From: Cellulomonas telluris
GTDB taxonomy: Bacteria; Actinomycetota; Actinomycetes; Actinomycetales; Cellulomonadaceae
Length of the DNA stretch: 64,000 bases
NCBI RefSeq assembly: GCF_004886325.1
Contig: NZ_QXFN01000001.1
Location: forward strand, 558,001 to 622,000
Direction of reading: 5' to 3'
A model generated the notes under the pieces. That model worked only from the letters and a program-made list of their open reading frames with translations. It was not told where the DNA came from and ran no database searches. The translations under genes were made by a program, and so were the position numbers. Below, in pieces: positions 35,869 through 44,150 of the stretch (its first letter is position 1; the number at the start of each line of letters is the position of its first letter).

Positions 35869-36282
35869 ATGAGCTCCGCCGTCCGCCTCATCCGATCCGG
35901 CACCCTGTCCGACGTCGCCGAGTACGCGTACGCCGCGACCGCACCGGCCGACGCGCGCTTCGTCTTCCTCGCCGGGGCGTGCCCGCTCGACGACGACGGG
36001 CGGACCGTCGGCGTCGGCGACCACGCCGCCCAGGCGGCGCAGTGCGTGCGCAACCTCCTCGTCGCGCTGCGCGACGCCGGCGCCGGGCTGACCGACGTCC
36101 TCAGCACGCGCGTCCTCGTCGCGACCACGCGCCAGGCGGATCTGGTGGCCGCGTGGGAGGTGGTGCGCGAGGCGTTCGGCGACCACGACGTGCCGAGCAC
36201 CCTCGTGGGCGTGACGGTGCTGGGGTACGACGACCAGCTGGTCGAGGTGGAGGCCGTCGCGGCCGTGCGGGACGAGGCGTGA
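35869..36282 (+). CDS. RidA/YjgF-family protein
   Basis: This 137-residue protein has the Rid fold: FVFLAGACPLDDDG near residue 30-45, QAAQCVRNLLVALRDAGAGLTDVLSTRVLV in the middle and STLVGVTVLGYDDQLVEVEAVAAV at the end. The RidA active-site Arg of the IP-R pattern is not obvious, since the last motif reads VAAVRDEA, so it may be an imine deaminase-like paralogue. The ATG at 35869 is preceded by AGAGAGGA. Its stop overlaps the ADP-ribosylglycohydrolase start, so the two are co-translated. Confidence 0.85.
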   Translation: MSSAVRLIRSGTLSDVAEYAYAATAPADARFVFLAGACPLDDDGRTVGVGDHAAQAAQCVRNLLVALRDAGAGLTDVLSTRVLVATTRQADLVAAWEVVREAFGDHDVPSTLVGVTVLGYDDQLVEVEAVAAVRDEA

Positions 36283-37223
36283 GCGTCGACGACGACGCGC
36301 GCACCGACCGGCTGCGGGGCGTGCTCGCCGGGCAGGCGTGCGGGGACGCGCTGGGCGCCGGGTACGAGTTCGGGCCGCCCCTGGGCGACGACGCGCCGGT
36401 GGGGATGGTCGGCGGCGGGGTCTTCCACTGGCAGCCGGGCGAGTGGACCGACGACACGCAGATGGCGACCGTGCTGGTCCGCGTGGCGCTCGACGCCGCC
36501 GAGCGAGGGAGCGACCTGCTCGCGTCCCTCGACGACGTCACCGCGGGCTGGGCGGCGTGGGCGCGGACGGCCGCGGACGTCGGCGCGCAGACACGGTCGG
36601 TGCTGACGACGGCGGCGTCGACGTCCGCCGCGGACGTGGCCGCCGCGGCCCGCGCCCACCTCGCGGCGACCGGGCGCGCCGGGGGTAACGGGTCCTTGAT
36701 GCGGACGGCGCCGGTGGCGCTCGCGTACCTCTCCGACCGGGGGCGGCGGGCCGAGGCGGCGCGGGTCGTCAGCGACCTCACCCACCCCGACCCCGTCGCC
36801 GGCGACGCGTGCGTCCTGTGGTGCGACGCGATCGCGCGCGCCGTGGAGACCGGGGTGGCCGACGTGCGCGCCGGGCTGAACCTGGTGCCGTCGTCCCGGC
36901 GGGACGCGTGGGTGGCGTGGATCGACGAGGCCGAGGCGGCACCGCCCGTCGCGTTCCACCGCGACAACGGGTGGGTGGTGTCCGCGTTCCGGGCCGCCTG
37001 GTCCGCGGTCGTGCGCGGCGACGACCTGCGGGGCGTGCTCGAGGTGGCCGTGCGCGGCGGGAGCGACACTGACACGGTCGCGGCGATCGCGGGGGCGCTC
37101 GCCGGGGCGGCGCACGGGTGGTCGGGCGTGCCGGGGGAGTGGCGCGAGGTCGTGCACGGCTGGCCGGGGTGGACGGTCGGGGAGCTGGCGCAGCGCGGGG
37201 TGGTGCTGGCCGGTGGCCGGTAG
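36279..37223 (+). CDS. ADP-ribosylglycohydrolase family protein
   Basis: This 314-residue protein has the DraG/ARH signature: LAGQACGDALGAGYEFG, the metal-binding EWTDDTQMA, GGNGSLMRTAP and the C-terminal GSDTDTVAAIAGALAGA with the paired Asp ligands. It should remove ADP-ribose from proteins or small molecules using two Mg2+ ions. The GTG start overlaps the RidA-like gene. The linkage to RidA may point to metabolite damage repair; that is inference. Confidence 0.93.
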   Translation: MSVDDDARTDRLRGVLAGQACGDALGAGYEFGPPLGDDAPVGMVGGGVFHWQPGEWTDDTQMATVLVRVALDAAERGSDLLASLDDVTAGWAAWARTAADVGAQTRSVLTTAASTSAADVAAAARAHLAATGRAGGNGSLMRTAPVALAYLSDRGRRAEAARVVSDLTHPDPVAGDACVLWCDAIARAVETGVADVRAGLNLVPSSRRDAWVAWIDEAEAAPPVAFHRDNGWVVSAFRAAWSAVVRGDDLRGVLEVAVRGGSDTDTVAAIAGALAGAAHGWSGVPGEWREVVHGWPGWTVGELAQRGVVLAGGR

Positions 37224-37304
37224 CGGGGCGGTGACGGGCGGGCGTGGGGGTGCCGTCGGGTGCGAGGGCTCAGGACGCCCCGTCGCGCTGCCGATGCTGG
37301 TGCC

Positions 37305-38558
37305 GTGAGCATCCCCGGTGACGACCTGCCGCGGTCACCGACGGGGCGCGTCCCGCAGTGGGTGATCGACGAGGCGATGGGTACGCCGGCTCCGGTGACG
37401 GAGTGGCGGCCGTACGCCGTCGCGGCCCCCGCGCCGGTGCCGCCGCGGCGGGGCAGGGTCCTGCGACGGCTCGGGCTGCTGGTCGTCCTCGCGGCCGTGG
37501 GTGCGTGGGCGGCGATCACCATGCTCCCGGCGGTGCTGAGCCAGGTGGACGCGCCGTGGCTCGACCGGCTCGTCGTGGGTCGCGTCCCGGAGCCGACCGC
37601 GGAGGTGGCCGCGCTCGCGGACGAGATGTTCCTGACCCAGGAGGGGCGCGACCTGCTGTACCGGGCGCAGCCGGAGCTGCTGGGGGACGCGGAGTTCGAG
37701 GGCCGGTGCGGCACGGGCCCGCGGCTCGTCCGTGCGGACGGCGCCGTCGGCTGCTACTGGACGCGCTCGGGCACGGACATGGGCGCCGGGTCGATCATCG
37801 TCTACGCGCCGGCCGACCCGCGGCTGCGCGGGTACGTCGTCGAGACCGCCGCGCACGAGCTGCTGCACGCGGCGTGGCTGGAGCTGAGCCCGGGCGAGCG
37901 CGCAGAGGCGACGTCACTGCTGGCCGAGGTCGTCGCCGGGATCGACCCGGCGGACGAGATGCACGCGCAGATTGCCGGCTCCGTCGGTGGGACCGAGGAG
38001 AACCGCGCCACGGAGCACTTCGCGTACGTCGGGACGCAGGTGTGGCCGGAGGGCGGGCTGCATCCCCGGTTGGAGGAGCTGTACGGCCGGTTCATCGCCG
38101 ACCGCGCTGCGCTCGTCGCCGTGCACACCACGTTCCAGGCGGAGCTCGACCGGCTGTACGCCGACGCGACCCTGTCCCAGCAGGCCCTCGACGGGCGGCG
38201 CAACCAGCACTACCAGGCGCAGGCGCAGCTCGACGCCGACACCGCCACCCTGGACGGCTACCGGGCGATCCTCGAGGAGGAGGAGGCCAGGTACGCGGCG
38301 ATGTCCCCGGGGGAGCAGTCGCGCTCGCGGCTGGGGTGGACGTGGCGGGACGGGACGCGGCTGCCGATGGCTTCTGCCTCGACGACGCTGGCGGCGGCGC
38401 GTGACTTGCTGGCGCGGGACGAGGCGGAGCTCGCCGCTCGCGCGGAGCAGCTGCGGGTCTCCGGCGAGGAGCTGGCCGCCGAGGAGGCGCGGGTGGATGC
38501 GCTGACCGCGGATGTGCAGGCGGTGTTCCGGCAGCTGGACCCGGGGGGAGGGTCGTGA
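37305..38558 (+). CDS. Membrane-anchored HExxH protein with coiled-coil C terminus
   Basis: This 417-residue protein has a cytoplasmic Pro/Arg N terminus and one transmembrane helix (about 63-83). An extracytoplasmic domain has ETAAHELLHAAWLELS, where HELLH is a possible zinc-metallopeptidase motif, with ENRATEHFAYVG as possible third ligand region. From about residue 270 the chain is helical with long Glu/Ala/Arg heptads, interrupted by a WTWRDGTRLP segment. GTG 37305 is preceded by GATGCT at a leaderless spacing. A surface metalloprotease is plausible but unproven. Confidence 0.72.
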   Translation: MSIPGDDLPRSPTGRVPQWVIDEAMGTPAPVTEWRPYAVAAPAPVPPRRGRVLRRLGLLVVLAAVGAWAAITMLPAVLSQVDAPWLDRLVVGRVPEPTAEVAALADEMFLTQEGRDLLYRAQPELLGDAEFEGRCGTGPRLVRADGAVGCYWTRSGTDMGAGSIIVYAPADPRLRGYVVETAAHELLHAAWLELSPGERAEATSLLAEVVAGIDPADEMHAQIAGSVGGTEENRATEHFAYVGTQVWPEGGLHPRLEELYGRFIADRAALVAVHTTFQAELDRLYADATLSQQALDGRRNQHYQAQAQLDADTATLDGYRAILEEEEARYAAMSPGEQSRSRLGWTWRDGTRLPMASASTTLAAARDLLARDEAELAARAEQLRVSGEELAAEEARVDALTADVQAVFRQLDPGGGS

Positions 38559-38577
38559 GGTTCGGCGAGCCCGCCGG

Positions 38578-38685
38578 TCACTGCTGCGCGCCGCTCCCGT
38601 AGCCGGGCGCGATCCCCGACCCGTAGGACGCGTACACGTCGTCCTCCGCCGGCGGGATCGGCACGGCCCGGTCGAACCGCTGCAC
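38578..38685 (-). pseudogene. Possible remnant: 3' end of a lost gene
   Basis: A frame with good codon bias encodes about 35 residues (VQRFDRAVPIPPAEDDVYA, then a Gly/Ser/Gln-rich end) with no ribosome site. It stops abruptly next to the 3' end of the first PKD gene. It reads like the C terminus of a larger protein, cut by whatever placed the PKD module here. It could instead be a very small gene. Confidence 0.3.
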
Positions 38686-38701
38686 GCGGGGACGCGCGTG
38701 G

Positions 38702-39140
38702 TCAGCCGCAGTCGGGTGGGGTGGGGACGGCGGTGCAGAGCTCGGCGACGAGCTTGCTGGTGCGTTCGACGACCTCGAACGGTGGGCTGGTCGTGGTGGT
38801 CTGCGCGGTGCCATCGACGTCGCGCCAGGCCGGTGACCCGGCGACCTGGTAGCGGCCGGACCACTCGGTGGTCAGGGTGATCTGCCGGGTGCCGAGGTCG
38901 CGGTAGACGTGGAAGGTGTCGAACGCCGGGTACGGGGCGCCGGGGTCGGTGGTGACCAGGGGCCGGGTGCCGTCGCCGAAGTCGTAGGTGAACCGGGTCG
39001 GGGTCGCCTCGACCGTGACCTGGTAGCCGAGCAGGTCGGTGGTCAGGGTGACCGGGGAGGGGTCGGTATAGACGATCGTCTCCTTGTTCACCAGAACCCA
39101 GTCCGCCGCGGGTTGGACGTTCAGGACCGGGGCCGGGATG
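38702..39140. repeat. Inverted repeat arm A (PKD gene 3' half)
   Basis: This segment matches 59460-59895 in inverse orientation at over 90% identity by eye, including 146 identical bases (38868-39013 against 59587-59732). Identity exceeds what protein conservation requires, because third positions match too, which suggests recent gene conversion. Confidence 0.85.
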
Positions 39141-39586
39141 GGCAGACGACGGAAGTCCTCGGCGGTGAGGGTGGGAAGGACGTCGGCGCCACACCCGCCG
39201 GAGTCGACCTGCTGCCACTGGCCCCACTCCGCAGTTGTGGTGGCTCGCTGTCGCCGCCACATGGGCTGTAGCACTGTGTCGCCGTCACATCCGGTGAGGG
39301 GGAACGGTGTGCCGCCCTCGGGGCAGGACCCGTCGACGTTCCCCTTCTGCCAGAACCACGCGGCCCCGGTGGCACAGATGACGGAGCGCTCGTAGTCAAC
39401 GAGCCGCTCGGTTGCCGGCACCACAGCGTTCGTTCGTGCCCGCGCCTCCCCGTCCCGGACGTGCAACTGGGCCGCCTGGCCTGCTTCGTCGAAGTAGCCC
39501 TCCACGTTGGGCAGTGCCGTAGCGCTCGTCGCCGAGGCCACCGCGAGGAGGGCTGCCAGGAGAACGACCGGCGCTGCCCTCTTCAT
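38702..39586 (-). CDS. Secreted PKD-domain protein (module 1)
   Basis: This 294-residue protein has a signal peptide (MKRAAPVVLLAALLAVASA) and a variable N-terminal half with several Cys and a WRRQRATTTAEWGQW segment. The conserved C-terminal half runs from TAEDFRRLPIPAP through NKETIVYT, TRFTYDFGDGTRPLVT, FHVYRDLGTRQITLTTEWSG and ends in AELCTAVPTPPDCG. The YDFGDG and TFHVY motifs define a PKD-type beta-sandwich. The ATG overlaps the stop of the DUF6318-like lipoprotein gene (ATGA), so the two are coupled. Likely exported; partner and function unknown. Confidence 0.85.
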   Translation of the reverse strand: MKRAAPVVLLAALLAVASATSATALPNVEGYFDEAGQAAQLHVRDGEARARTNAVVPATERLVDYERSVICATGAAWFWQKGNVDGSCPEGGTPFPLTGCDGDTVLQPMWRRQRATTTAEWGQWQQVDSGGCGADVLPTLTAEDFRRLPIPAPVLNVQPAADWVLVNKETIVYTDPSPVTLTTDLLGYQVTVEATPTRFTYDFGDGTRPLVTTDPGAPYPAFDTFHVYRDLGTRQITLTTEWSGRYQVAGSPAWRDVDGTAQTTTTSPPFEVVERTSKLVAELCTAVPTPPDCG

Positions 39587-40158
39587 GAGCCTTCGGCCGG
39601 GCCGACGTCCAGCGCCTCGACCCGCCAGCTCTGGTCGTAGGAAAGCGCGAAGTAGAAGCGATATGTGCCCGGCGTCGACGCTTCTGTGGCTGCGTCGCCA
39701 CGCTGCTCCCGGACGATGAGGGTCGCCGAGTACGAGGATCCCGGTGCAAGCTCGACGGCGGTCGAGTGGACGACCTCCAGCACTCCGTCCTCTCCATCGT
39801 CGCGCCCGGCCCTCGCGTCCTCGAGCATCGCGGTGCAGGTGCGGCAGCCCTCCGCGACGAGCGCGTGCCATGGGCCCTCGTCCCGCGTCTCGAACAGGTG
39901 CGTCATCACTGCGATGAAGTACGTGCCTGCTGCGGCAGCGCCCTCCGTGCCGGCGTTCGCCATGGCGTCCGGTGGAACTGGGGCCGCAGGTGCGGTACTC
40001 GGCGAGGGCGTCAGCGGCGAGTTGGACGCGTGGGAGGTCGCCGACGTTGCCACCGTTGTCGGGGTGCTCGCGGGAGTCGGTTGGGTGCACGATCCGCACA
40101 GGACGGCCAGCACCCCGACCGCGACCATGCGCGCGGTGCTGCGTCCTCGTCGATGCAT
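39583..40158 (-). CDS. DUF6318-like lipoprotein (module 1)
   Basis: This 191-residue lipoprotein has a lipobox VLCGSC, a Thr/Ser/Pro spacer and a globular domain starting PPDAMANAGTEGAAAAGTYF. A GCRTC (CxxC) motif lies near residue 105 and the end reads FALSYDQSWRVEALDVG. This order matches what I recall of DUF6318. A TACTTT hexamer six bases before the ATG suggests a leaderless transcript. It is coupled to the PKD gene by a 4-bp overlap. Anchored outside the membrane, it probably works with that partner. Function unknown. Confidence 0.8.
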   Translation of the reverse strand: MHRRGRSTARMVAVGVLAVLCGSCTQPTPASTPTTVATSATSHASNSPLTPSPSTAPAAPVPPDAMANAGTEGAAAAGTYFIAVMTHLFETRDEGPWHALVAEGCRTCTAMLEDARAGRDDGEDGVLEVVHSTAVELAPGSSYSATLIVREQRGDAATEASTPGTYRFYFALSYDQSWRVEALDVGPAEGS

Positions 40159-40217
40159 GCCCGGAAAGTACCGGTTCTGCGCTTCCGCGTGGCCAGCGCC
40201 GTTCACCTTGTGGATAG
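40159..40217 (-). promoter_or_regulatory. Conserved promoter block of PKD module 1
   Basis: The 59 bases before the lipoprotein gene share ATCCACA-GGTG, CGGC-CTGGC and AACCGGTACTTTCC with the block at 58298-58354. The TACTTT at 40165-40170 is the candidate -10 element; six bases separate it from the ATG. Confidence 0.65.
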
Positions 40218-40277
40218 GCGTCGGAGCGAGCTGCAGGACGTTCGCTGGCGTGCCGAAAGAGTCCACATGGAGCGACG

Positions 40278-41084
40278 ATGACCGCCGCCGGCTATGGCGC
40301 CGAGGAGCAGGCGAGCCGCCGCGCTCGCCGACTGGCTCGCCTCCGCGAGGAGGAGGCACGCGGCGCGGCGGTCGACGCCGAGGTCCTCCGCCGCGCCCAG
40401 CAGGACCAGCGCAACTGGTCCGCCGGCGCGGAGGGCGAGCGGCTCGTCGCCGCGAGCCTCGCCTCGCTGGAGCGCTACGGGTGGACCGCGCTGCACGACG
40501 TCAGGTGGCCGGATCGGCAGCAGGCGAACATCGACCACATCGCGATCGGGCCCGGCGGCATCGTCGTGATCGACGCGAAGAACTGGTCGGGCCGCGTCGC
40601 CGTGGCCGAGGGATCCCTGCGGCAGAATGGGTACAGCCGTGCCTCGTCCGCGGAGGGCGCGGGCCAGGCCGCCGCCGCAGTCACCGCCCTGCTCGCGCCG
40701 CAGCACCGGACGGCCGTCCGCGCGGTGCTGTGCCTGGCTGCCCAGGACCAGGCGCCGACGCCGGTGAAGGGCGTGGACGTGCTCGGGCGGTGGCAGCTGC
40801 CGGAGTACCTACTCGGTCTGCCGCACCGGCTCTCGGTGTACGACGTCGCGGACATCGCGCGCTACCTCGGGACGGAGCTGGACCGAACGCGTCCGAGCAA
40901 GCCTCGAGCGCCGCGTGGGAAGAACCGGACGCGTCAGCCGGCGCAGCGCCGGCCGGCGGGTCGCCGGAAGGAGGGGCCCGGGGCTGCGCTGCTGAGGCTC
41001 GTCCTCACGCTCGGCGGCCTGTACCTGTTCCTGCAGTTCATGATGCGCCTGCTGGAGAACTACGCCGCGAGCATCTCGGGCTGA
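40278..41084 (+). CDS. NERD-domain nuclease-like protein with C-terminal membrane helix
   Basis: This 268-residue protein has an N-terminal charged helix (to about 50). A NERD domain carries AGAEGERLVAASLASLERYGW, IDHIAIGPGGIVVIDAKNWSG (the D and D-x-K of a PD-(D/E)XK nuclease-like core) and YLLGLPHRLSVYDVADIARYL. A basic linker and a transmembrane helix (RLVLTLGGLYLFLQFMMRL) end it. It probably sits at the membrane and may cut or bind nucleic acid. It is divergent from PKD module 1 and opens the nuclease-rich island. Confidence 0.85.
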   Translation: MTAAGYGAEEQASRRARRLARLREEEARGAAVDAEVLRRAQQDQRNWSAGAEGERLVAASLASLERYGWTALHDVRWPDRQQANIDHIAIGPGGIVVIDAKNWSGRVAVAEGSLRQNGYSRASSAEGAGQAAAAVTALLAPQHRTAVRAVLCLAAQDQAPTPVKGVDVLGRWQLPEYLLGLPHRLSVYDVADIARYLGTELDRTRPSKPRAPRGKNRTRQPAQRRPAGRRKEGPGAALLRLVLTLGGLYLFLQFMMRLLENYAASISG

Positions 41085-41143
41085 TCTGGGCGCGCGGCGT
41101 GGCGCTCCTTGCCGTGTGCAGGTGTAACTGCTGAGCTCCGCCC

Positions 41144-42037
41144 GTGGACACCGCCGTCGAAGCCCAGCTCCGCAAGCAGATCATCGCCTGGGTGCACCAG
41201 CGCGCCGAGGCGAACGGCGGGTTCCTGCACCGTCAGGAGCTGCTCGGCTACCGCACCGGCGGTCGTGACCTGCCGCTCATCGACTTCTCGCGCGGCATCC
41301 GCAACCCTGCCGGCTTCGGCTCGACGCTCGCGATCGTCCAGTCGGCGCACGGTCCGTACGACGACGCCGAGGACCCCGAGGACGGCCTGCTTCACTACGC
41401 CTATCGCAAGGGCGACCCCGACGGCGGCGACAACCGCAAGCTCCGCAACGCGATCGAGACGGGCATGCCGCTGATCCTGTTCCGGAAGGAGCAGCCGAAC
41501 TACTACACGCCGATCGCGCCGGTCTACGTCGTCGACGACGTGCCCGAGGAGCGCGCGTTCCTCATCGCCCTCGACGAGTCGTTCCGGTACATGGGCGACG
41601 TCCGGCACCTCGGTGACGACCAGCGCCGGTACGCGTTGCGCCTGGCGAAGCAGCGGCTGCACCAGCCGGCGTTCCGCACGCGCGTGCTGCTCGCGTACGA
41701 GACGCAGTGCGCGGTGTGTCAGCTCAAGCACGGGGCACTGCTCGACGCTGCGCACATCGCCCCCGACTCGGCCGAGCACGGGATCCCGATCACTCCCAAC
41801 GGCCTCGCGCTGTGCAAGATCCACCATGCGGCGTTCGACCAGAACATGCTCGGGATCTCGCCGGACTACGTGGTGCACATCGACCGGGACCTGCTCGAGG
41901 AGGTCGACGGGCCGATGCTGCAGCACGGGCTGCAGGAGATGCACGGGCGGGCGTTGACGCTGCCGGCTCGGCGCGCGGACCACCCGGACCGTGACCTGCT
42001 GTCGAGCCGGTGGCGGGCGTTCGCGCGGACGCGCTGA
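41144..42037 (+). CDS. HNH endonuclease with SRA-like N-terminal domain
   Basis: This 297-residue protein has two parts. Residues about 40-130 (FSRGIRNPAGFGSTLAI, DDAEDPEDGLLHYAYR, GDNRKLRNAIETGMPLILF, PVYVVDD) resemble the SRA-like modified-base readers of ScoMcrA-type proteins. Residues 180-250 carry an HNH nuclease with two CxxC/His regions (TQCAVCQL, LLDAAHIAPDSAEHG, NGLALCKIHHAAFD). Together they suggest a modification-dependent (type IV) restriction enzyme. The SRA assignment is from pattern memory. No methyltransferase lies nearby, as expected for type IV. The GTG start lacks a clear ribosome site. Confidence 0.78.
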   Translation: MDTAVEAQLRKQIIAWVHQRAEANGGFLHRQELLGYRTGGRDLPLIDFSRGIRNPAGFGSTLAIVQSAHGPYDDAEDPEDGLLHYAYRKGDPDGGDNRKLRNAIETGMPLILFRKEQPNYYTPIAPVYVVDDVPEERAFLIALDESFRYMGDVRHLGDDQRRYALRLAKQRLHQPAFRTRVLLAYETQCAVCQLKHGALLDAAHIAPDSAEHGIPITPNGLALCKIHHAAFDQNMLGISPDYVVHIDRDLLEEVDGPMLQHGLQEMHGRALTLPARRADHPDRDLLSSRWRAFARTR

Positions 42038-42107
42038 CTGCGACAAGGGCTCCTCAAGGAGCAACCGCCACGCTCGCGCCCCGAGCATCCATCTCCGTCC
42101 CCCGCGG

Positions 42108-42127
42108 CGATAGCAAGGGCGCTATCG
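42108..42127. promoter_or_regulatory. Operator of the MNT/HEPN pair
   Basis: CGATAGC and GCTATCG form an exact 7-bp inverted repeat around six bases, ending seven bases before the antitoxin ATG. TATCGT (42123-42128) within the right arm is a likely -10 element, so a protein bound here would block transcription. The HTH in the antitoxin is the obvious ligand. Confidence 0.7.
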
Positions 42128-42134
42128 TCGACTC

Positions 42135-42593
42135 ATGACCGACTCCTCCGGTGCGCAGCTGCGCGCCCGTCGTCTGCGCCTCGGTCTCACCCAGCGTGAG
42201 CTCGCGGCGCGGTCGGGCGTCGCCCAGCCCGTCATCGCGGCTGCCGAGACGGGGCGGCGCGGCATTGGTCCCGAGGGCCGCGCGAGGCTCGACGCGGCGC
42301 TACGCGTCCGCCCGTCGACGGTGCTGGACCGGCACCGCGCTGCTGTCCGCGAAGCCGTCCAGCGGCACCACGGTCACGACGCGCTCGTCATCGGGTCGGT
42401 CGCTCGAGGCGAGGACAACCCGGACTCCGACATCGACCTCATGATCACTTTCGACGAGGGAACCGACCTCGTCGACGTCCTCGACCTCACGGACGAGCTC
42501 GAGGAGCTGCTGGGAACGAAGGTGGATGTCGTCTCCGGTCGCGTTGCCGGAGCCGTGAGTGCACATGCGCGCCGCGACGCGGTGCCCCTGTGA
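42135..42593 (+). CDS. mntA: MNT-type nucleotidyltransferase antitoxin fused to an Xre HTH
   Basis: This 152-residue protein has an N-terminal Xre-type HTH (RLRLGLTQRELAARSGVAQ) and a minimal nucleotidyltransferase domain with GSVARGEDNPDSDIDLMI, the GSx10DxD motif. In characterised MntA/HepT pairs the enzyme AMPylates the HEPN toxin on a Tyr and neutralises it. The HTH fusion suggests that it also represses its own promoter through the palindrome at 42108. The stop overlaps the toxin start (GTGA). Confidence 0.9.
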   Translation: MTDSSGAQLRARRLRLGLTQRELAARSGVAQPVIAAAETGRRGIGPEGRARLDAALRVRPSTVLDRHRAAVREAVQRHHGHDALVIGSVARGEDNPDSDIDLMITFDEGTDLVDVLDLTDELEELLGTKVDVVSGRVAGAVSAHARRDAVPL

Positions 42594-42934
42594 CGACCGA
42601 CAAGGTCGCTCGGCTGCTCGACGACCTCGTCGCGATGGGCGAGGACGCCGCGCACATCGTCAGCCTCGGTCAGGCGGCCTACCTCGCCGACGACGCCAAC
42701 GGCCGCCTCCTTCGCAATGCAGGCGAGCGCGTCATCATCAAGGTCTCCACGGTCGTCGAGAGGCTGCCGGAGGAGTTCAAGGCGGCGCATCCCGAGGTCG
42801 AGTGGGTCAAGATCCAGCGGATGCGCAACCTCGTCGCGCACCACTACGACAAGGTGCAGTCCGACTTCGTGTGGGCCACGTTGGCGCACCGGATCCCGCG
42901 GCTGATCGCGGACGTGGTGGATCGGCGGGGGTGA
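42590..42934 (+). CDS. hepT: HEPN-domain ribonuclease toxin (DUF86/HepT-like)
   Basis: This 114-residue all-helical protein ends its core with RNLVAHHYD, the Rx4HxY motif that forms the RNase active site and contains the Tyr modified by MNT antitoxins. It is directly coupled to the mntA-like gene by a GTGA overlap, and the GTG start is therefore secure. Expected to cut RNA, often tRNA, when released from control. The pair may stabilise the surrounding island or act in phage defence. Confidence 0.9.
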   Translation: MTTDKVARLLDDLVAMGEDAAHIVSLGQAAYLADDANGRLLRNAGERVIIKVSTVVERLPEEFKAAHPEVEWVKIQRMRNLVAHHYDKVQSDFVWATLAHRIPRLIADVVDRRG

Positions 42935-43017
42935 CCGCCGGCCCGCCCTGTCCCGCGTGAACCGGTGCGATTCGAGGCGACGCTCGCGCACGACGGGCAG
43001 TAGCGCGCCCGCTTCAG

Positions 43018-44007
43018 TCACTGCACCCGGAAGATGCGGGTGCGGTGCCACTGCGCGTACTGCACGTCGATCGTCGTCGCCGTGGCCGGCAGCGCGACGC
43101 GGTCGAAGAGCGGCGGAGAGCCGAAGTACCTGCGGACGTCCGCGCGTGTGTCGCGGTCGAGCAGGAGGCTGGGCGCCACGGTGACCCGCAGGTCGTCCTC
43201 GATGGTGAGCAGACCCTGGTCGAAAGCGGCGTCGTGGGTGGGGCACGCGGCGAGGCCGTTGGCGACGAGCAGGCGCTCCCGCTTCGTCGCATCTCGCCAC
43301 GGCTTCACGTGGCTCGCTCGGAGCAGGTGCGAGGGACCGGCGCTCGGCGCGGCGAACCCGCAGAAGACGCAGGCATGGCCGCAGTTCGCGAGGACGTCGC
43401 GTGCGAACCTGTGCTGTCCGACGCGCACGGCTGCCAGCGTGATGCGCTCGGTCTCGCGCTCGTCGTAGCCAGCGTCCGCGAAGCTCTCGAGCGCCTCCTC
43501 CACTGCGAGTTCCAGAAGGCTCGGCCCGAGCTCGTCCTGCCCGAGGAGCGAGACCTCACCCCCGGTCTCGATCCCAAGAAAGTCCGGTAGCGCGACGACG
43601 TCGACACCGGCCGCTCGGGCCGCGGCGAAGCAGGTCCGGTACACCGCTGCCAGGAGCTGGTGATCGCTCCGGAGCGTCGCCGCGACGAGTATGTCGTTCC
43701 TGTTCCCCTTGGGCCTGGCTCCGTCGAGGTTGTCCATCTTGGCGATGATGCTCGTCGGCGGCCGTCGAAACAGACGAGCGAGCTCCGGTACCGGCGTCGG
43801 AGCACGACGGGCAGCCGCGTTGCTGAACCGCGAGCTGTCGACCAGGTACATCGCCGCCAGGCACAGGATCGTCTCGACGGGCGTGAAGTTCTCCTGGCGC
43901 TGTCCCGGCTCGACGGGCTGGCGCGCCAGGATCGAGAGCCACTGCCCGCGTGCAACGGGCGGCTCGATGTCGACGTAGTCGGCTGCTGCGTAACGGGTTC
44001 GCGGCAT
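43018..44007 (-). CDS. HNH endonuclease (HNH_2-type)
   Basis: This 329-residue protein has a helical N-terminal region (TPVETILCLAAMYLVDSS, ELARLFRRPPTSIIAKMDNL) that resembles the DNA-reading part of related HNH proteins. A C-terminal HNH nuclease follows: CGHACVFCGF, LLRASHVKPWRDA, NGLAACPTHDAAFDQGLL. GAGGAGGA precedes the ATG. No methyltransferase or helicase partner is next to it. It is convergent with the HepT-like gene. Restriction or phage defence is plausible by context. Confidence 0.85.
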   Translation of the reverse strand: MPRTRYAAADYVDIEPPVARGQWLSILARQPVEPGQRQENFTPVETILCLAAMYLVDSSRFSNAAARRAPTPVPELARLFRRPPTSIIAKMDNLDGARPKGNRNDILVAATLRSDHQLLAAVYRTCFAAARAAGVDVVALPDFLGIETGGEVSLLGQDELGPSLLELAVEEALESFADAGYDERETERITLAAVRVGQHRFARDVLANCGHACVFCGFAAPSAGPSHLLRASHVKPWRDATKRERLLVANGLAACPTHDAAFDQGLLTIEDDLRVTVAPSLLLDRDTRADVRRYFGSPPLFDRVALPATATTIDVQYAQWHRTRIFRVQ

Positions 44008-44150
44008 GCCTCCTCCTCGTCACCGTGGCACGGCTTCTTGAACAGCCGCACTGGAGTGCGCGCCTCCTGCGAGCCGGCGCGGGACGTCCCTACGTGCCAC
44101 GGCACGTGTGACGTTCGCCGTGCCTGCTCAATCTGCTCTCGCGAGTGTCG

